Source: Semisulcospira habei | Taxonomy: Eukaryota > Mollusca > Gastropoda > Semisulcospiridae | Assembly: GCA_036245525.1 (NCBI GenBank) | Contig: BTPG01000004.1 | Coordinates: 235,294,318-235,358,317 of the forward strand | Length of the DNA: 64,000 nt | Direction: 5' to 3' | Shown here: positions 31,837 through 42,846 of the stretch, piece after piece | Layout of the letters: each line of letters starts with the position of its first letter | Position numbering within the stretch: the first letter of the stretch is position 1 | Notes under the pieces: model-generated | Told to the model about the DNA's origin: nothing | The model's input: only the letters and a program-made list of their open reading frames with translations | Databases searched by the model: none | Translations under genes and position numbers: made by a program

Positions 31837-32365
31837 TGCACTGTATGGTAATCATGTACAAAGTGTACTGTATGGTAATCATCTACAAACTGCACTGTAT
31901 GGTAATCATCTACAAACTGCACTGTATGGTAATCATCTACAAAGTGCACTGTATGGTAATCTTCTACAAAGTGCACTGTATGGTAATCATCTACAAAGTG
32001 CACTGTATGGTAATCATCTACAAAGTGCACTGTATGGTAATCATCTACAAAGTGCACTGTATGGTAATCATCTACAAAGTGCACTGTATGGTAATCATCT
32101 ACAAAGTGCACTGTATGGTAATCATCTACAAACTGTACTGTACAGTAATAATCTACAAAGTGCACTGTATGGTAATCATCTACAAAGTGCACTGTATGGT
32201 AATCATCTACAAAGTGCACTGTATGGTAATCATCTACAAAGTGCACTGTATGGTAATCATGTACAAAGTGCACTGTATGGTAATCATCTACAAACTGTAC
32301 TGTACAGTAATAATCTACAAAGTGCACTGTATGGTAATCATCTACAAAGTGCACTGACCACAAAG
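31837..32365. repeat. minisatellite, 27-bp unit, right part
   Basis: About nineteen further copies of the unit at 27598-27912, with CATGTACAAA, CTTCTACAAA and TACAGTAATAATC variants. The 241- and 208-residue open frames are artefacts of a period divisible by three. Confidence 0.95.
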
Positions 32366-32394
32366 TGTACTAAATCATGTACAAAGTGTAAATG

Positions 32395-32435
32395 TGTGCT
32401 GGTCCAAAATCACAGACCTGCACACAGTGTCTTGC
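32395..32435. mobile_element. Pal-5 half copy
   Basis: TGTGCTGGTCCAAAATCACA then GACCTGCACAC. It is a fragment of the inverted repeat seen complete at 42385 and 49391. Confidence 0.5.
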
Positions 32436-32524
32436 GATGAGTCTGCAGGGATCCTATAATGACGTAGAGTATGAGAGCGATGAGCCGTGTCGGCCTGTGT
32501 GCACACACGCACCGACTGTCGTGG

Positions 32525-32725
32525 CCGCACTGTGCAGTTGCGCAATGTGATGCCTCGGGGCAGGGGACAACGGATTAATGACACGGGGACAATTATTCAT
32601 TAATGGGAGATAACATCTGGTGTGCCGCACTGTGCAGTTGCGCAATGTGATGCCTCGGGGCAGGGGACAACGGATTAATGACACGGGGACATTATTCATT
32701 AATGGTAGATAACATCTGGTGTGCT
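32525..32725. repeat. 100-bp direct repeat, 2 copies
   Basis: CCGCACTGTGCAGTTGCGCA through ATTCATTAATGG-AGATAACA occurs twice with very few differences. A third trace (TGCTGCACTG) follows. Confidence 0.9.
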
Positions 32726-32859
32726 GCACTGCCACTTTCGACCTTATTATTGCCTTTAGCCGTAAGTTCCAATATGACAGATCAACACCCATTTACGACC
32801 CTGCCGTCTGTAAACTGCACGTTGTGCAACTGGAGTCAAACATGGAAATGTGTACAGGT

Positions 32860-33182
32860 CCACCACACTGTCTGTTGCTGCATGTTGCGAGCGCCGGGTG
32901 ATGCGTTGTGTGCAGTGCAGCACAGGCCACACAGGGCAATTAGGTTACGCCCCCTTTTCACACACTGTTATCTGTTAGCCTCTTGCAGCATAAAACTATG
33001 AACGAAGAACTTTTCTGCCAAAACAACAAATCCACGCGGAGCACATCCCAGGAGAAACACATTTTCAGCAATTCTTTAAAAAAAAAAAATTAAGAGTTAC
33101 TACATGCACCAGAAGCAATTGCCCTGTGTGGCCACACTGTCTGTTGCTGCATGTTGTGAGCGCCGGGTGATGCGTTGCGGAG
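32860..33182. repeat. ~48-bp direct repeat pair
   Basis: CCACACTGTCTGTTGCTGCA followed by TGTTGCGAGCGCCGGGTGAT occurs at 32862 and again at 33132 (one base changed). Between them lies DNA with no recognised feature. Confidence 0.75.
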
Positions 33183-33209
33183 CGAGAGTGAAACAGGGTT
33201 TGTACAACT

Positions 33210-33262
33210 GGGTTCAGTTGCATGAGCGAGCTTAGTCCTGCGCCAGCCAGTAAGCACGTAGC
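33210..33262. mobile_element. Pal-4 half copy
   Basis: GCGAGCTTAGTCCTGCGCCA then GCCAGTAAGCACG matches one arm of the inverted repeat at 50500-50625. Confidence 0.55.
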
Positions 33263-33539
33263 CCACAGGCCAAAGGCAGAGTGGGTGGGGACTGGTGTGA
33301 CGGGCTGATATCGTCACGTCACACTGATAATCAGGGCCCACTGGAAGACAGTGGCCTTTCGTGTTGACAGCTGAAAGTGCGCGTGTTGAGTTGTGCTGGC
33401 TGCTTTGGTCGAACTAGCAAGCGCCTATTAGTAAAGCAACCTCTAAAAGGGTCCATTTTTGTAACATTTGCGCAGGTAAATGTGCACAACATCAACACCC
33501 ACATGTACACACCATGCACACGAACACACGCAGATACCC

Positions 33540-33540
33540 G

Positions 33541-33584
<44 letters not shown>

Positions 33585-33665
33585 ACGCACACACACACAC
33601 ATATATTCACACACACACCCTGGTCGCACACAAAACTGCGCACACTGTCACACACACCACACACA
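33540..33665. repeat. (CA)n microsatellite
   Basis: A pure CA run of about 20 units is followed by interrupted CA/CT-rich sequence. Confidence 0.9.
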
Positions 33666-33872
33666 CACATGTATGCAGATACTGACAAGCTGACACCCAC
33701 ACCAACCCACCTTCCTTCTCTTCATGTTGTTCATGTTGTCGGGGCTGTCCGCACAGTTAATACGCCATGCAGCCAGACGGACGGCCGGGGCGGACTACAT
33801 ACAGTGTTGTTTCAACCCACACACAACACACACACACACACTTCTCACTTATGCACCGTTTTACCACGCAAT

Positions 33873-34125
33873 CAATCAGCCCGCCAGCCAAACTCTACAG
33901 TTTCCCCTCCTCTACAAGAGGCAAAGACGACCATAAGCCCCTGCATTGGCTGTCACAATCAGCCCGCCAGCCAAACTCTACAGTTTCCCTCCCTCTACAA
34001 GAGGCAAAGACGACCATAAGCCCCTGCATTGGCTGTCACAATCAGCCCGCCAGCCAAACTCTACAGTTTCCCTCCCTCTACAAGAGGCAAAGACGACCAT
34101 AAGCCCCTGCATTGGCTGTCACAAT
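33873..34125. repeat. 83-bp tandem repeat, 3 copies
   Basis: Unit begins AATCAGCCCGCCAGCCAAAC and includes CTACAAGAGGCAAAGACGAC and CCCCTGCATTGGCTGTCAC. Copies start at 33874, 33957 and 34040. Confidence 0.9.
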
Positions 34126-34840
34126 GACATCGTGTATTGGCAGGAGCTCATGATCAGCTCTGTCTCTTGCTATCAGAAACTGCTCCACCAGTACGTGTAC
34201 AAATCAGCTGGATGCGTCGTAACTTGTAACCACACACAATCAGTCGCCGAGCCACAATGCTGAGACCAATCAGTAATCTTCATTTAGCTCTATATTCACG
34301 CATTGTTTACGAGTGTCCCAATCAGTATGTAGTGATTTTGCCTGGAGCTGACAACGCCCGTAATGGTGGCCTGGTTGTACTGATTACAGCAACACACTCG
34401 CTGTCCGCGACAACAGCCTGTGACGGCCACCACACTCATGAGATGGATCGACCATGACACTGATAGTCCAAGGGTACCCCCAGGATGCGCTTGGCGCAGT
34501 CTTCATAAACGGGTCCCATGGATTTCACGGGCCATGGTCAGGTGTCAGCGGCGGACCCTGGGGGGGAGGGGGGATCCTAGGAGTTCCGGAACCCTCCCCC
34601 CCCCCCTCCAGACCCAAAATTCTTTAAAATGATATAACAAAGTTCCTTTCTGGGATGTTTGGGACCCCCCCCCCCCTCCCCGTTGTTTGATATTTTGGCG
34701 AATGGTGAGAGTCTTAACACACGCACGCGCCTTCTCCCCCTCCCCTCTCCCCCCACCCCCGGTAACTGATCCGCCCCTGGGTGTGAATCACAGAACGGAC
34801 CTAGCTAGGAAAAAAGGTTATGAACGTAAGCATGTTGTAA
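34126..34840. other. intron sequence with a decayed Pal-2A and C-rich runs
   Basis: GAGATGGATCGACCATGACA near 34440 followed by CGCTTGGCGCAG is a broken Pal-2A. Long C runs lie near 34600-34760. No exon seen. Confidence 0.45.
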
Positions 34841-34844
34841 TGTG

Positions 34845-34872
34845 TCCACACACACACACACACACACACAAA
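34845..34872. repeat. short (CA)n
   Basis: About thirteen CA dinucleotides. Confidence 0.85.
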
Positions 34873-35103
34873 CAACACTATTCCTAGTCATGTCAGCCGA
34901 CATTGCGAGCGGCCCGGCGCTGACCCTAAACTCTATGCTTCTTCTTCTTGTCGTTCGCAGAACCCTAAACTCTATGCTAATTCAATGCAGACCTCCCTCA
35001 CTCAGTGTCAACAGTTGTAAATCTCGTTTCTGCCGATTTAAAAAACGAAACCACAAGTTTTAATTGAACTGCAAAGAGTCCCCCCAACCGGTTCATCAGC
35101 CTG

Positions 35104-35215
35104 GACACAACGTTGCCAACAAGAGGCCTGGATCCTCATCAGCCCCCGCACCTGCGGTAAGTTAGTGCCACTGCGGGGGCCCATGAGGATCTATGCCTCT
35201 GGCAGTTGGATCGTG
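35104..35215. mobile_element. Pal-3 element, long-centre subtype
   Basis: ACAAGAGGCCTGGATCCTCA and the mirrored CATGAGGATCTATGCCTCTG flank CCTGCGGTAAGTTAGTGCCA. Same subtype as at 24706 and 46020. Confidence 0.8.
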
Positions 35216-35299
35216 TTCAGTTTCAGTTCTCGAGGGTGACGGGGTTAGGCCTGACACGGTGTATTAGCATACAATCAGCGGGTGTTATCAGTGACGTAT

Positions 35300-35700
35300 C
35301 GAGTCCTACCTGCCGGCCTTCAGTACGAAGATCGCCTTATGGCTGACCCACGTCTCACCGCCGTGTTGGTGGCGGCTTGGTGATGTTGGTTGGTTAGTTC
35401 CGGCACCACGGCACCGAAGTGATAATGGACGACCCTGACGGGCGGATTATGGGGGACAGGAAAATCTATTGCCTATGGAGTACGACCTGAACACTGATCA
35501 ACTCAGGCGCACTGCAACTGTGCTACGTTGATTTATCAGGACCTTTCAAGGGACATGCTATTGAACAAGCCCGTCTTTTCCCCCTGGATTGCGAGTCCAG
35601 CTACCGGGGCCGGGACGGGATTCGAACCCACGACCCGGCGATTCCCTTCGCTCTCCTGCTCCGACGCTTAACCGCCTGAGCTATTTCGGACTCTCTTGGT
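35300..35700 (-). mobile_element. tRNA-derived SINE
   Basis: On the minus strand the head (35695 to about 35585) reads GAAATAGCTCAGGCGGTTAA (A box region), with CGTGGGTTCGAATCCCGTCC (B box) further in. Flanking GGGCCCCGG-like stems do not make a clean tRNA cloverleaf, and the sequence runs on into an unmatched body to the left. I call it a SINE of a different family from 5465-5884. The left limit is a guess. Confidence 0.6.
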
Positions 35701-35714
35701 GATAATGTGGGAGG

Positions 35715-35778
35715 TTAACTCATTTGAGACGTGCCGCCTCCGGATGTATCCGGAGGCGGCACGTCTCGAATGAGTTAA
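35715..35778. mobile_element. 64-bp TTAA-ended hairpin
   Basis: TTAACTCATTTGAGACGTGC and the mirrored GCACGTCTCGAATGAGTTAA pair almost perfectly; CCTCCGG and CCGGAGG continue the stem around ATGTAT. It has the TTAA ends of the other palindromic families but a unique interior. Confidence 0.85.
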
Positions 35779-35899
35779 CAGGTCACGCCTGAATACGCAC
35801 AATCATTGCCCGTATCTGACAGAAGCCGGGACAGTATGTCCATTTTTTGTGAAAGTGAAGCGAGATTTTCGCTATAATACAATAGATCATCTCGCGTAT

Positions 35900-36540
35900 C
35901 ACAATAGATATCTCGCGTATCACAATAGATCATCTCGCGTATCACAAAAATAGACAATGTCTTATGCCTTCATCTGCACGCATACACGTGTTCACGCACG
36001 CACACACACACACACGTGTACCGAAACACACCGCGTTCAGGTACAGACAAACGAACAAACCGACGCGCACAGCCACACAGCACGAACAAACGCACGCAGA
36101 CAGGCAAACACTACAAAACAGTAGCAGCGACACACTCTCGCACACAATCAAGCCGACAAACTCAATGACTGAAGGCTGCCACCTTGTTCAAAGCCCCTCC
36201 CTCTACTACCCCTCCCCCCCCCACCCCCGAACACACACACTCCTCCCGGTCAACATTTAGCTGCCCCCCCCCCCCCCCCCCCCCCCCGTATTGACAAGTT
36301 CACCCCAGTAATAGGTGACGTATTTTTAAAACAGGAACTGAGAGAAAGAAAAGAAAAGCAACTCATTTGCGGCATGCTGCACGACCGGAGCTGTCAACAC
36401 GAGAACGGCTGCCGGCGCCAACTTGCAATGCTAATTCTCTCCACTTAAGGCAATCACGCACTGCCGCCATTAGTACCAGCTTCCCGGCATCCACGACTGC
36501 CTGACCGCCCCATACGACGGCTGTTTGAGGAATCGGGGTA
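35900..36540. other. CA-rich and C-rich intron sequence
   Basis: Three copies of ATCTCGCGTATCACAA lie near 35887-35946, then CA-rich DNA and a run of about 24 C at 36263-36287. A minus-strand open frame at 36363-36599 has no recognisable domain or splice sites. Confidence 0.4.
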
Positions 36541-36544
36541 TAAA

Positions 36545-37425
36545 ACAAGTCAGCAAGAGACATAGATTCTAATGAGTCCCCGCGTCCGCGGGGACTCATT
36601 AGGATCTGTGTCTCTTACAGTTGTCTAGGGCAGTGTACTGTAACCCGCGTCCGCGGGGACTCATTAGGATCTGTGTCTCTTACAGTTGTCTAGGGCAGTG
36701 TACTGTAACCCGCGTCCGCGGGGACTCATTAGGATCTGTGTCTCTTACAGTTGTCTAGGGCAGTGTACTGTAACCCGCGTCCGCGGGGACTCATTAGGAT
36801 CTGTGTCTCTTACAGTTGTCTAGGGCAGTGTACTGTAACCCGCGTCCGCGGGGACTCATTAGGATCGATGTCTCTTACAGTTGTCTAGGGCAGTGTACTG
36901 TAACCCGCGTCCGCGGGGACTCATTAGGATCGATGTCTCTTACATTGTCTAGGGCAGTGTACTGTAACCCGCGTCCGCGGGGACTCATTAGGATCTATGT
37001 CCCTTACAGTTGTCTAGGGCAGTGTACTGTAACCCGCGTCCGCGGGGACTCATTAGGATCGATGTCTCTTACATTGTCTAGGGCAGTGTACTGTAACCCG
37101 CGTCCGCGGGGACTCATTAGGATCGATGTCTCTTACATTGTCTAGGGCAGTGTACTGTAACCCGCGTCCGCGGGGACTCATTAGGATCTCTGTCTCTTAC
37201 AGTGTCTAGGGCAGTGTACTGTAACCCGCGTCCGCGGGGACTCATTAGAATCTATGTCTCTTACAGTTGTCTAGGGCAGTGTACTGTAACCCGCGTCCGC
37301 GGGGACTCATTAGGATCTCTGTCTCTTACAGTGTCTAGGGCAGTGTACTGTAACCCGCGTCCGCGGGGACTCATTAGGATCTCTGTCTCTTACAGTGTCT
37401 AGGGCAGTGTACTGTAACCCGCTCT
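36545..37425. repeat. 65-bp satellite grown from a Pal-3 element, ~13 copies
   Basis: The left end is a normal Pal-3 palindrome (AGAGACATAGATTCTAATGA, then TCCCCGCGTCCGCGGGGACT and the mirrored arm). The right arm plus flank then repeats head to tail: CCGCGTCCGCGGGGACTCAT, TAGGATCTGTGTCTCTTACA, GTTGTCTAGGGCAGTGTACTG. The period is 65 bp, and CCGCGG lies in every unit. Variants alternate GATCTGTG, GATCGATG and GATCTCTG. Confidence 0.95.
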
Positions 37426-37629
37426 TTTGATCTGGCAATGCCGCGCATTTGTGCAGACTGCAATTAAATCAAATTTCCTTCTTTACTGTTTGATTTCATT
37501 TCTCTTTTTTTTTTGGTTGTAGCGATTCATGTTGTATGTGCGTTCCCCCATGCCGCTCACAATTGGCCACGAGTTGTACAACTACAATCTCCGGATCTGA
37601 GTCGAGGTAAAAAGTAAAACTCTCAACCA

Positions 37630-37705
37630 GCAGGAGACAGATTCTCATGAACCCCTGCCACGGCAAGCGCTCATGAGCATCTATGCCTTCTGCACACGGA
37701 AGCGC
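37630..37705. mobile_element. Pal-3 element, diverged
   Basis: CAGGAGACAGATTCTCATGA and the mirrored TCATGAGCATCTATGCCTTC around CCTGCCACGGCAAGCG. Confidence 0.65.
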
Positions 37706-37901
37706 GGGCTGGCTGCAACACTCGTGCTGAGCCCACTTCTATAATCGCTGGCATAAACAATCTGACCTCCTGCGGGCGCAACCGCAAACGAACGCATTTC
37801 TCATTAGCATACCGTAATGAGCGAATCAGCAGGCCTTTTGCGTTCAATAACTGATTTCCTCAAACTTCCGATGTAAAAATGTGTCTACGGCTTTTCAGCG
37901 G

Positions 37902-38060
<159 letters not shown>

Positions 38061-38284
38061 TCTAATAATAAAGGGGTGGCATCTCAGCACTCCGTGTTCT
38101 ACTGTACCTCAGTCTGACTTGCAATTACGGCCACTGACATGACCAATTCGCATTTTCTGGCACCCACTGAGGGAACGCAGAACATCCAAGTGAACTCAGA
38201 ACTATGTGCACCTAGCGGCAACTAACCGATTTCCCTGAAGTGAGTCTCTGAATCCCTGAGTCTCTTTGACTGCACCGACATGAA

Positions 38285-38375
38285 TGGACCAGGCGCCAAG
38301 CTATTCTGGCAACACCCTTGAACTGTAACAGACGCAAAGCCTTTCTGGCACCACCACTGAACTATTATGCGGGTC
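38285..38375. mobile_element. decayed Pal-2A fragments
   Basis: GGCGCCAAGCTATTCTGGCA then ACACCCTTGAACTGT, followed by a second poor copy, AAGCCTTTCTGGCACCACCA. Confidence 0.5.
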
Positions 38376-38714
38376 AGTGTTCCAAGTAGTGGCATGTCTT
38401 TAGAGGACAGCTCCAAATAGGCAGTCCACCCTTGAGCCATCAAGGTCGATCTACTGCTTGAACTCGGTGCTGAGCGGAGGACAACTCCCGAGTCCAGCCC
38501 GGCGGTGCACTCCCCTGCCTCTGTATTACGTACTGCATTCCATCGCGAACACCAACAACATGCCACAACAGTTAGCAGTTTCCTCACCCACGATCCAGTT
38601 TTGGAGGAAAGCACACAGTCACAGACGCTGGTTAGCCTAATCCCTTCACAGCCGAGACACACTGCACGCACCAGAGGTGACACCTGACCTTATTCTGCCA
38701 CCGACTGTGATTGC

Positions 38715-38795
38715 TGAAAGTTGGTGCCGCAATAGCATCTAAGAAGCGCCAAGCTATTTTGGCACCACCCTTGAACTATCCTGGTCGATCATCAG
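38715..38795. mobile_element. Pal-2A MITE, one arm decayed
   Basis: GCGCCAAGCTATTTTGGCAC then CACCCTTGAACTATC is intact. The left arm is reduced to AAGTTGGTGCCGCAATAGC. Confidence 0.6.
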
Positions 38796-39171
38796 GCTTA
38801 AGTGCCTTGTGCCTCTACTCTACCCGCCGTGAGAGATGGGGTGGGGTTCGCCGCTGGCACTGTGAGGATGGAAGTCAACAAGCAGAATCTGCAAGCCATG
38901 AGTTCACAGTGGATTTCCCCACACAATGTCTCGCCCCCCCCCCCCCCACACACGGCACGTGACCAACACGTCACTCATCATTACGTCATAGGTCGCGTTC
39001 TGGAACCGCTCCACATACAAGGAAACGCGTGCTGATTTGTCATTTTCATCCTTACAACCTTACAGAGAGAGAGAGATTCACTCAGTTCCAACAGACGGGA
39101 GTGATCGACTGACAAGGCCGTTTGTCTTAGTTGACTTAGCTAATTGTGTCGCTAATCTACAACCACCACGT

Positions 39172-40335
39172 CGCCACATCAACCACGTGACCACATCACA
39201 CCGCCACATCATCAACCACGTGACCATATCACACCGCCACATCATCAACCACGTGACCATATCACACCGCCACAGCATCAACCACGTGACCACATCACAC
39301 CGCCACATCATCAACCACGTGACCACATCACACCGCCACATCATCAACCACGTGACCACATCACACCGCCACATCATCAACCACGTGACCACATCACACC
39401 GCCACATCATCAACCACGTGACCACATCACACCGCCACATCATCAACCACGTGACCACATCACACCGCCACATCATCAACCACGTGACCACATCACACCG
39501 CCACATCATCAACCACGTGACCACATCACACCGCCACATCATCAACCACGTGACCACATCACACCGCCACATCATCAACCACGTGACCACATCACACCGC
39601 CACATCATCAACCACGTGACCACATCACACCGCCACATCATCAACCACGTGACCACATCACACCGCCACATCATCAACCACGTGACCACATCACACCGCC
39701 ACATCATCAACCACGTGACCACATCACACCGCCACATCATCAACCACGTGACCACATCACACCGCCAAAGCATCAACCACGTGACCACATCACACCGCCA
39801 AAGCATCAACCACGTGACCACATCACACCGCCACATCATCAACCACGTGACCACATCACACTGCCACATCATCAACCACGTGACCACATCACACCGCCAC
39901 ATCATCAACCACGTGACCACATCACACCGCCAAAGCATCAACCACGTGACCACATCACACTGCCACATCATCAACCACGTGACCACATCACACCGCCACA
40001 TCAACCACGTGACCACATCACACCGCCACATCATCAACCACGTGACCACATCACACCGCCACATCATCAACCACGTGACCACATCACACCGCCACATCAT
40101 CAACCACGTGACCACATCACACCGCCACATCATCAACCACGTGACCACATCACACCGCCACATCATCAACCACGTGACCACATCACACCGCCACATCATC
40201 AACCACGTGACCACATCACACCGCCACATCATCAACCACGTGACCACATCACACCGCCACATCATCAACCACGTGACCACATCACACCGCCACATCATCA
40301 ACCACGTGACCACATCACACCGCCAAAGCATCAAC
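39172..40335. repeat. 33-bp minisatellite, ~35 copies, each with CACGTG
   Basis: Unit CATCATCAACCACGTGACCA followed by CATCACACCGCCA. Units are almost identical; a few carry AAAGCATC or ATATCAC variants and one is shortened by three bases. Because 33 is divisible by three and no frame used has a stop, open frames of 444 and 421 codons exist on the two strands. They are not supported as genes. Every unit carries the palindromic E-box CACGTG. The array lies in the long first RAPGEF1 intron. Confidence 0.97.
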
Positions 40336-40436
40336 CCCTTCACTGCCAGAGGACGCAGCTTGCGTTTCTAAAACCCGTCAGTGTTAATTAACTCAAGGCC
40401 GGCCACAGAGCCCCCAGTCGTCCATTACACAGGTCC

Positions 40437-40580
40437 ACAGCGGCGTCAGCGAGAGGCACATATACAGCGGCGTCAGCGAGAGGCACATATACAGCGGCGT
40501 CAGCGAGAGGCACATATACAGCGGCGTCAGCGAGAGGCACATATACAGCGGCGTCAGCGAGAGGCACATATACAGCGGCC
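40437..40580. repeat. 27-bp minisatellite, 5 copies
   Basis: Unit CAGCGGCGTCAGCGAGAGGC followed by ACATATA. CAGCGAGAGGCACATA resembles the outer end of Pal-3 (CAGCAAGAGGCATAGA), a possible source. Confidence 0.9.
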
Positions 40581-40624
40581 TTTTTTTTGGTGAGGGATCG
40601 TGTTTAGTTTATGTCCACGGTGAA

Positions 40625-40712
40625 CGAGTATATCGACCAAGATAGTTCAAGGGTGGTGCCAGAATTGCTTGGCGCCTTCTGGCACCACCCTTGAACTATC
40701 ATGGTCGAGGGC
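40625..40712. mobile_element. Pal-2A MITE, short centre
   Basis: TCGACCAAGATAGTTCAAGG and the mirrored TTGAACTATCATGGTCGA. One inner arm is partly deleted. Confidence 0.75.
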
Positions 40713-40720
40713 TGGATGGT

Positions 40721-40721
<1 letters not shown>

Positions 40722-40781
<60 letters not shown>
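40722..40781. repeat. (GA)n microsatellite
   Basis: About 29 GA dinucleotides. Confidence 0.95.
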
Positions 40782-40782
<1 letters not shown>

Positions 40783-41110
40783 CTGGCATGTTATACACGG
40801 GCGGGGTCCCAAGCATAACAAACAGCTGACGGCTCCCATTATCAAACAGGAAATCAAAGCCACGCATTTTGAGTCACCAACCTGAAAGTCTAGCTACCAA
40901 ACACAGCTACCAATCTGAGTCACCCACCTCCAATTACAACTGGCACAGAGGTTCATCGGCTCGACCGTGAGGGGCTCGCGAGGGTCTAAAACCCTCCTGC
41001 CGGTCTCCTTGTCAAGCGTCCAGGTTCTTCATCCATATCATACCGAGGCTGAAAGCTTCAAATGTGTGCACTGCCACATGCAAGCTATATCACAGTACTT
41101 ACAGAAAAGG

Positions 41111-41220
41111 ATATAGACCGATGGCTTTAGTTCAAGGGTGGTGCCAGAATAGCTTGGCGCCTACAGGCGCCAAGCTATTCTGGCACCACCCTTGAACTAT
41201 TTTAGTCAAACCTATCTCAC
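41111..41220. mobile_element. Pal-2A MITE
   Basis: Complete hairpin with an ACA centre. The outer bases (ATATAGACCGATGGCTTTAG) are only partly mirrored. Confidence 0.75.
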
Positions 41221-41399
41221 ACACTGGTGTATTCCGAATGATACGGGTTGGTTAAGCGTGGATGTAGGCTAAGCAAAGGTACCGACTACAAAGACGGTGT
41301 TTGGTCACACCGAGTCCGGCGACCTACAACAGTACAAGCAGAACCGTTTGTATTGACTACGCGTGGAGTGTCCCTTATCCATCTACAGCGTGCGCTCAT

Positions 41400-41540
41400 C
41401 CCCCCCCCCCCCCCCCTGAGTCCCAGAGAGCTTCAGGGGGTCCTATGCACGAGGGATAGAATAATAATAATAATAATAATAATGAGTACATGTATAGCGC
41501 CTAACCTCAGTTTAGAGCTCTAGGCGCTTAACAATTGTAC
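41400..41540 (-). mobile_element. SINE or LINE 3' tail with ATT repeats
   Basis: On the minus strand, AATTGTTAAGCGCCTAGAGC then TTAGGCGCTATACATGTACT precedes (ATT)n at 41462-41483. The tail matches the 3' ends of the SINEs at 5465 and 63514 and of the LINE at 47190. A C run lies at 41400-41417. Confidence 0.6.
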
Positions 41541-41749
41541 CGAGTCTGCTGCCACGGGCGCACATGAGAATCTGCGTTGGCCGGTCTGCAAAGATGGGTC
41601 AGCGCCGCTTACTTGCAGACTGGCATGTCCGGCAATTCATCAGAGTTCTGAGTGACGTTTGTCGCGTGGCGAATTTTGAGGTCGGGGATAACAGGCGATC
41701 TGCCAGCATGGTGTCAGATGCTTGTGAACACAGATACAAATAAGGAATA

Positions 41750-41822
41750 CGAGAGGTATAGATCCTCATGAGCCCCCGCAATAGCGGGGGCTCATGAGGA
41801 TCTATACTTCTTGCAAAAGGAC
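41750..41822. mobile_element. Pal-3 element
   Basis: GAGAGGTATAGATCCTCATG and the mirrored CATGAGGATCTATACTTCTT. The compensating change GGTATAG/CTATACT is seen in both arms. Confidence 0.85.
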
Positions 41823-42028
41823 TCAATGGTATGCAGGGACTGGTAGTCCCATATCCGCAACAAATGGAAGGAACGCGTCAGTCAGTGTTACATAATGCGC
41901 ACTGAGGCCGGCTGCAAGATCAATGAAATGGGCGCCGGTCGCTGATTTAGGACCCTACGGCCTGAAGCTGAAGGGCAAAGGTTAAAAATCACATAACAAA
42001 CGAGTTCGATCGTGAGTTGGCCACGGTT

Positions 42029-42029
<1 letters not shown>

Positions 42030-42116
<87 letters not shown>
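42030..42116. repeat. (GA)n microsatellite
   Basis: About 42 GA dinucleotides, followed by AAATAAAATGAAACTGAAAT. Confidence 0.95.
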
Positions 42117-42120
<4 letters not shown>

Positions 42121-42222
42121 AAATGAAACTGAAATGAAACTTTATTTTCTAAGGATAAAAGAATAGGTGCGCAGACCTTTTTTCATTCTTGTTCTTGCTA
42201 CAAACTACATAAAAACACACAC

Positions 42223-42258
<36 letters not shown>

Positions 42259-42384
42259 TAGTGTGTAGTCTCAGTGCTGGACCGGCAGAGGCATCGCTGA
42301 TCCAGCACAACTCACGACCTGTCACGGTGTGGTATTCTCCACTAGATGGTGCTGACGGCAGTACACAACACCAACAGAAAGATC

Positions 42385-42455
42385 GTATGTGTGCTGGTCT
42401 GTGATTTTGGACCTTACGGTTTTCAGCCGTGAATTGACAGACCAACACTCATGGG
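42385..42455. mobile_element. Pal-5 element
   Basis: TGTGCTGGTCTGTGATTTTG and the mirrored GAATTGACAGACCAACACTC. The centre GACCTTACGG/TTTTCAGCCGT is imperfectly paired. Confidence 0.65.
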
Positions 42456-42483
42456 TGTGACTGACCAGAGACGGCTCGGTCCT

Positions 42484-42846
42484 AAACCTCTGTGGGCTTC
42501 TCACTGACCCAAACCTCAGTGGGCTTCTCACTGACCCAAACCTCAGTGGGCTTCTCACTGACCCAAACCTCAGTGGGCTTCTCACTGACCCAAACCTCAG
42601 TGGGCTTCTCACTGACCCAAACCTCAGTGGGCTTCTCACTGACCCAAACCTCAGTCTGCTTCTCACTGACCGAAACCTCAGTCTGCTTCTCACTGACCCA
42701 AACCTCAGTGGGCTTCTCACTGACCCAAACCTCAGTCTGCTTCTCACTGACCCAAACCTCAGTCTGCTTCTCACTGACCCAAACCTCAGTGGGCTTCTCA
42801 CTGACCCAAACCTCAGTGGGCTTCTCACTGACCCAAACCTCAGTCT
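42484..42846. repeat. 27-bp minisatellite, left part, ~13 copies
   Basis: Unit GTGGGCTTCTCACTGACCCA followed by AACCTCA. GTCTGCTTC variants are interspersed. The array continues at 43012 after a SINE. Confidence 0.95.

Noticed and set aside
35585..35695. Genuine tRNA gene on the minus strand
   Set aside because: A and B boxes are present, but the sequence does not close into a clean cloverleaf and continues as a longer retroposon-like body.
36363..36599. Minus-strand frame considered as an extra RAPGEF1 exon
   Set aside because: No acceptor or donor fits, part of it is a Pal-3 hairpin, and it has no similarity to C3G that I can see.
39037..40371. Open frames of 444 (plus) and 421 (minus) codons, resembling a repetitive protein
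   Set aside because: Both strands are open because a 33-bp unit repeats. No signal of protein-level constraint is visible.
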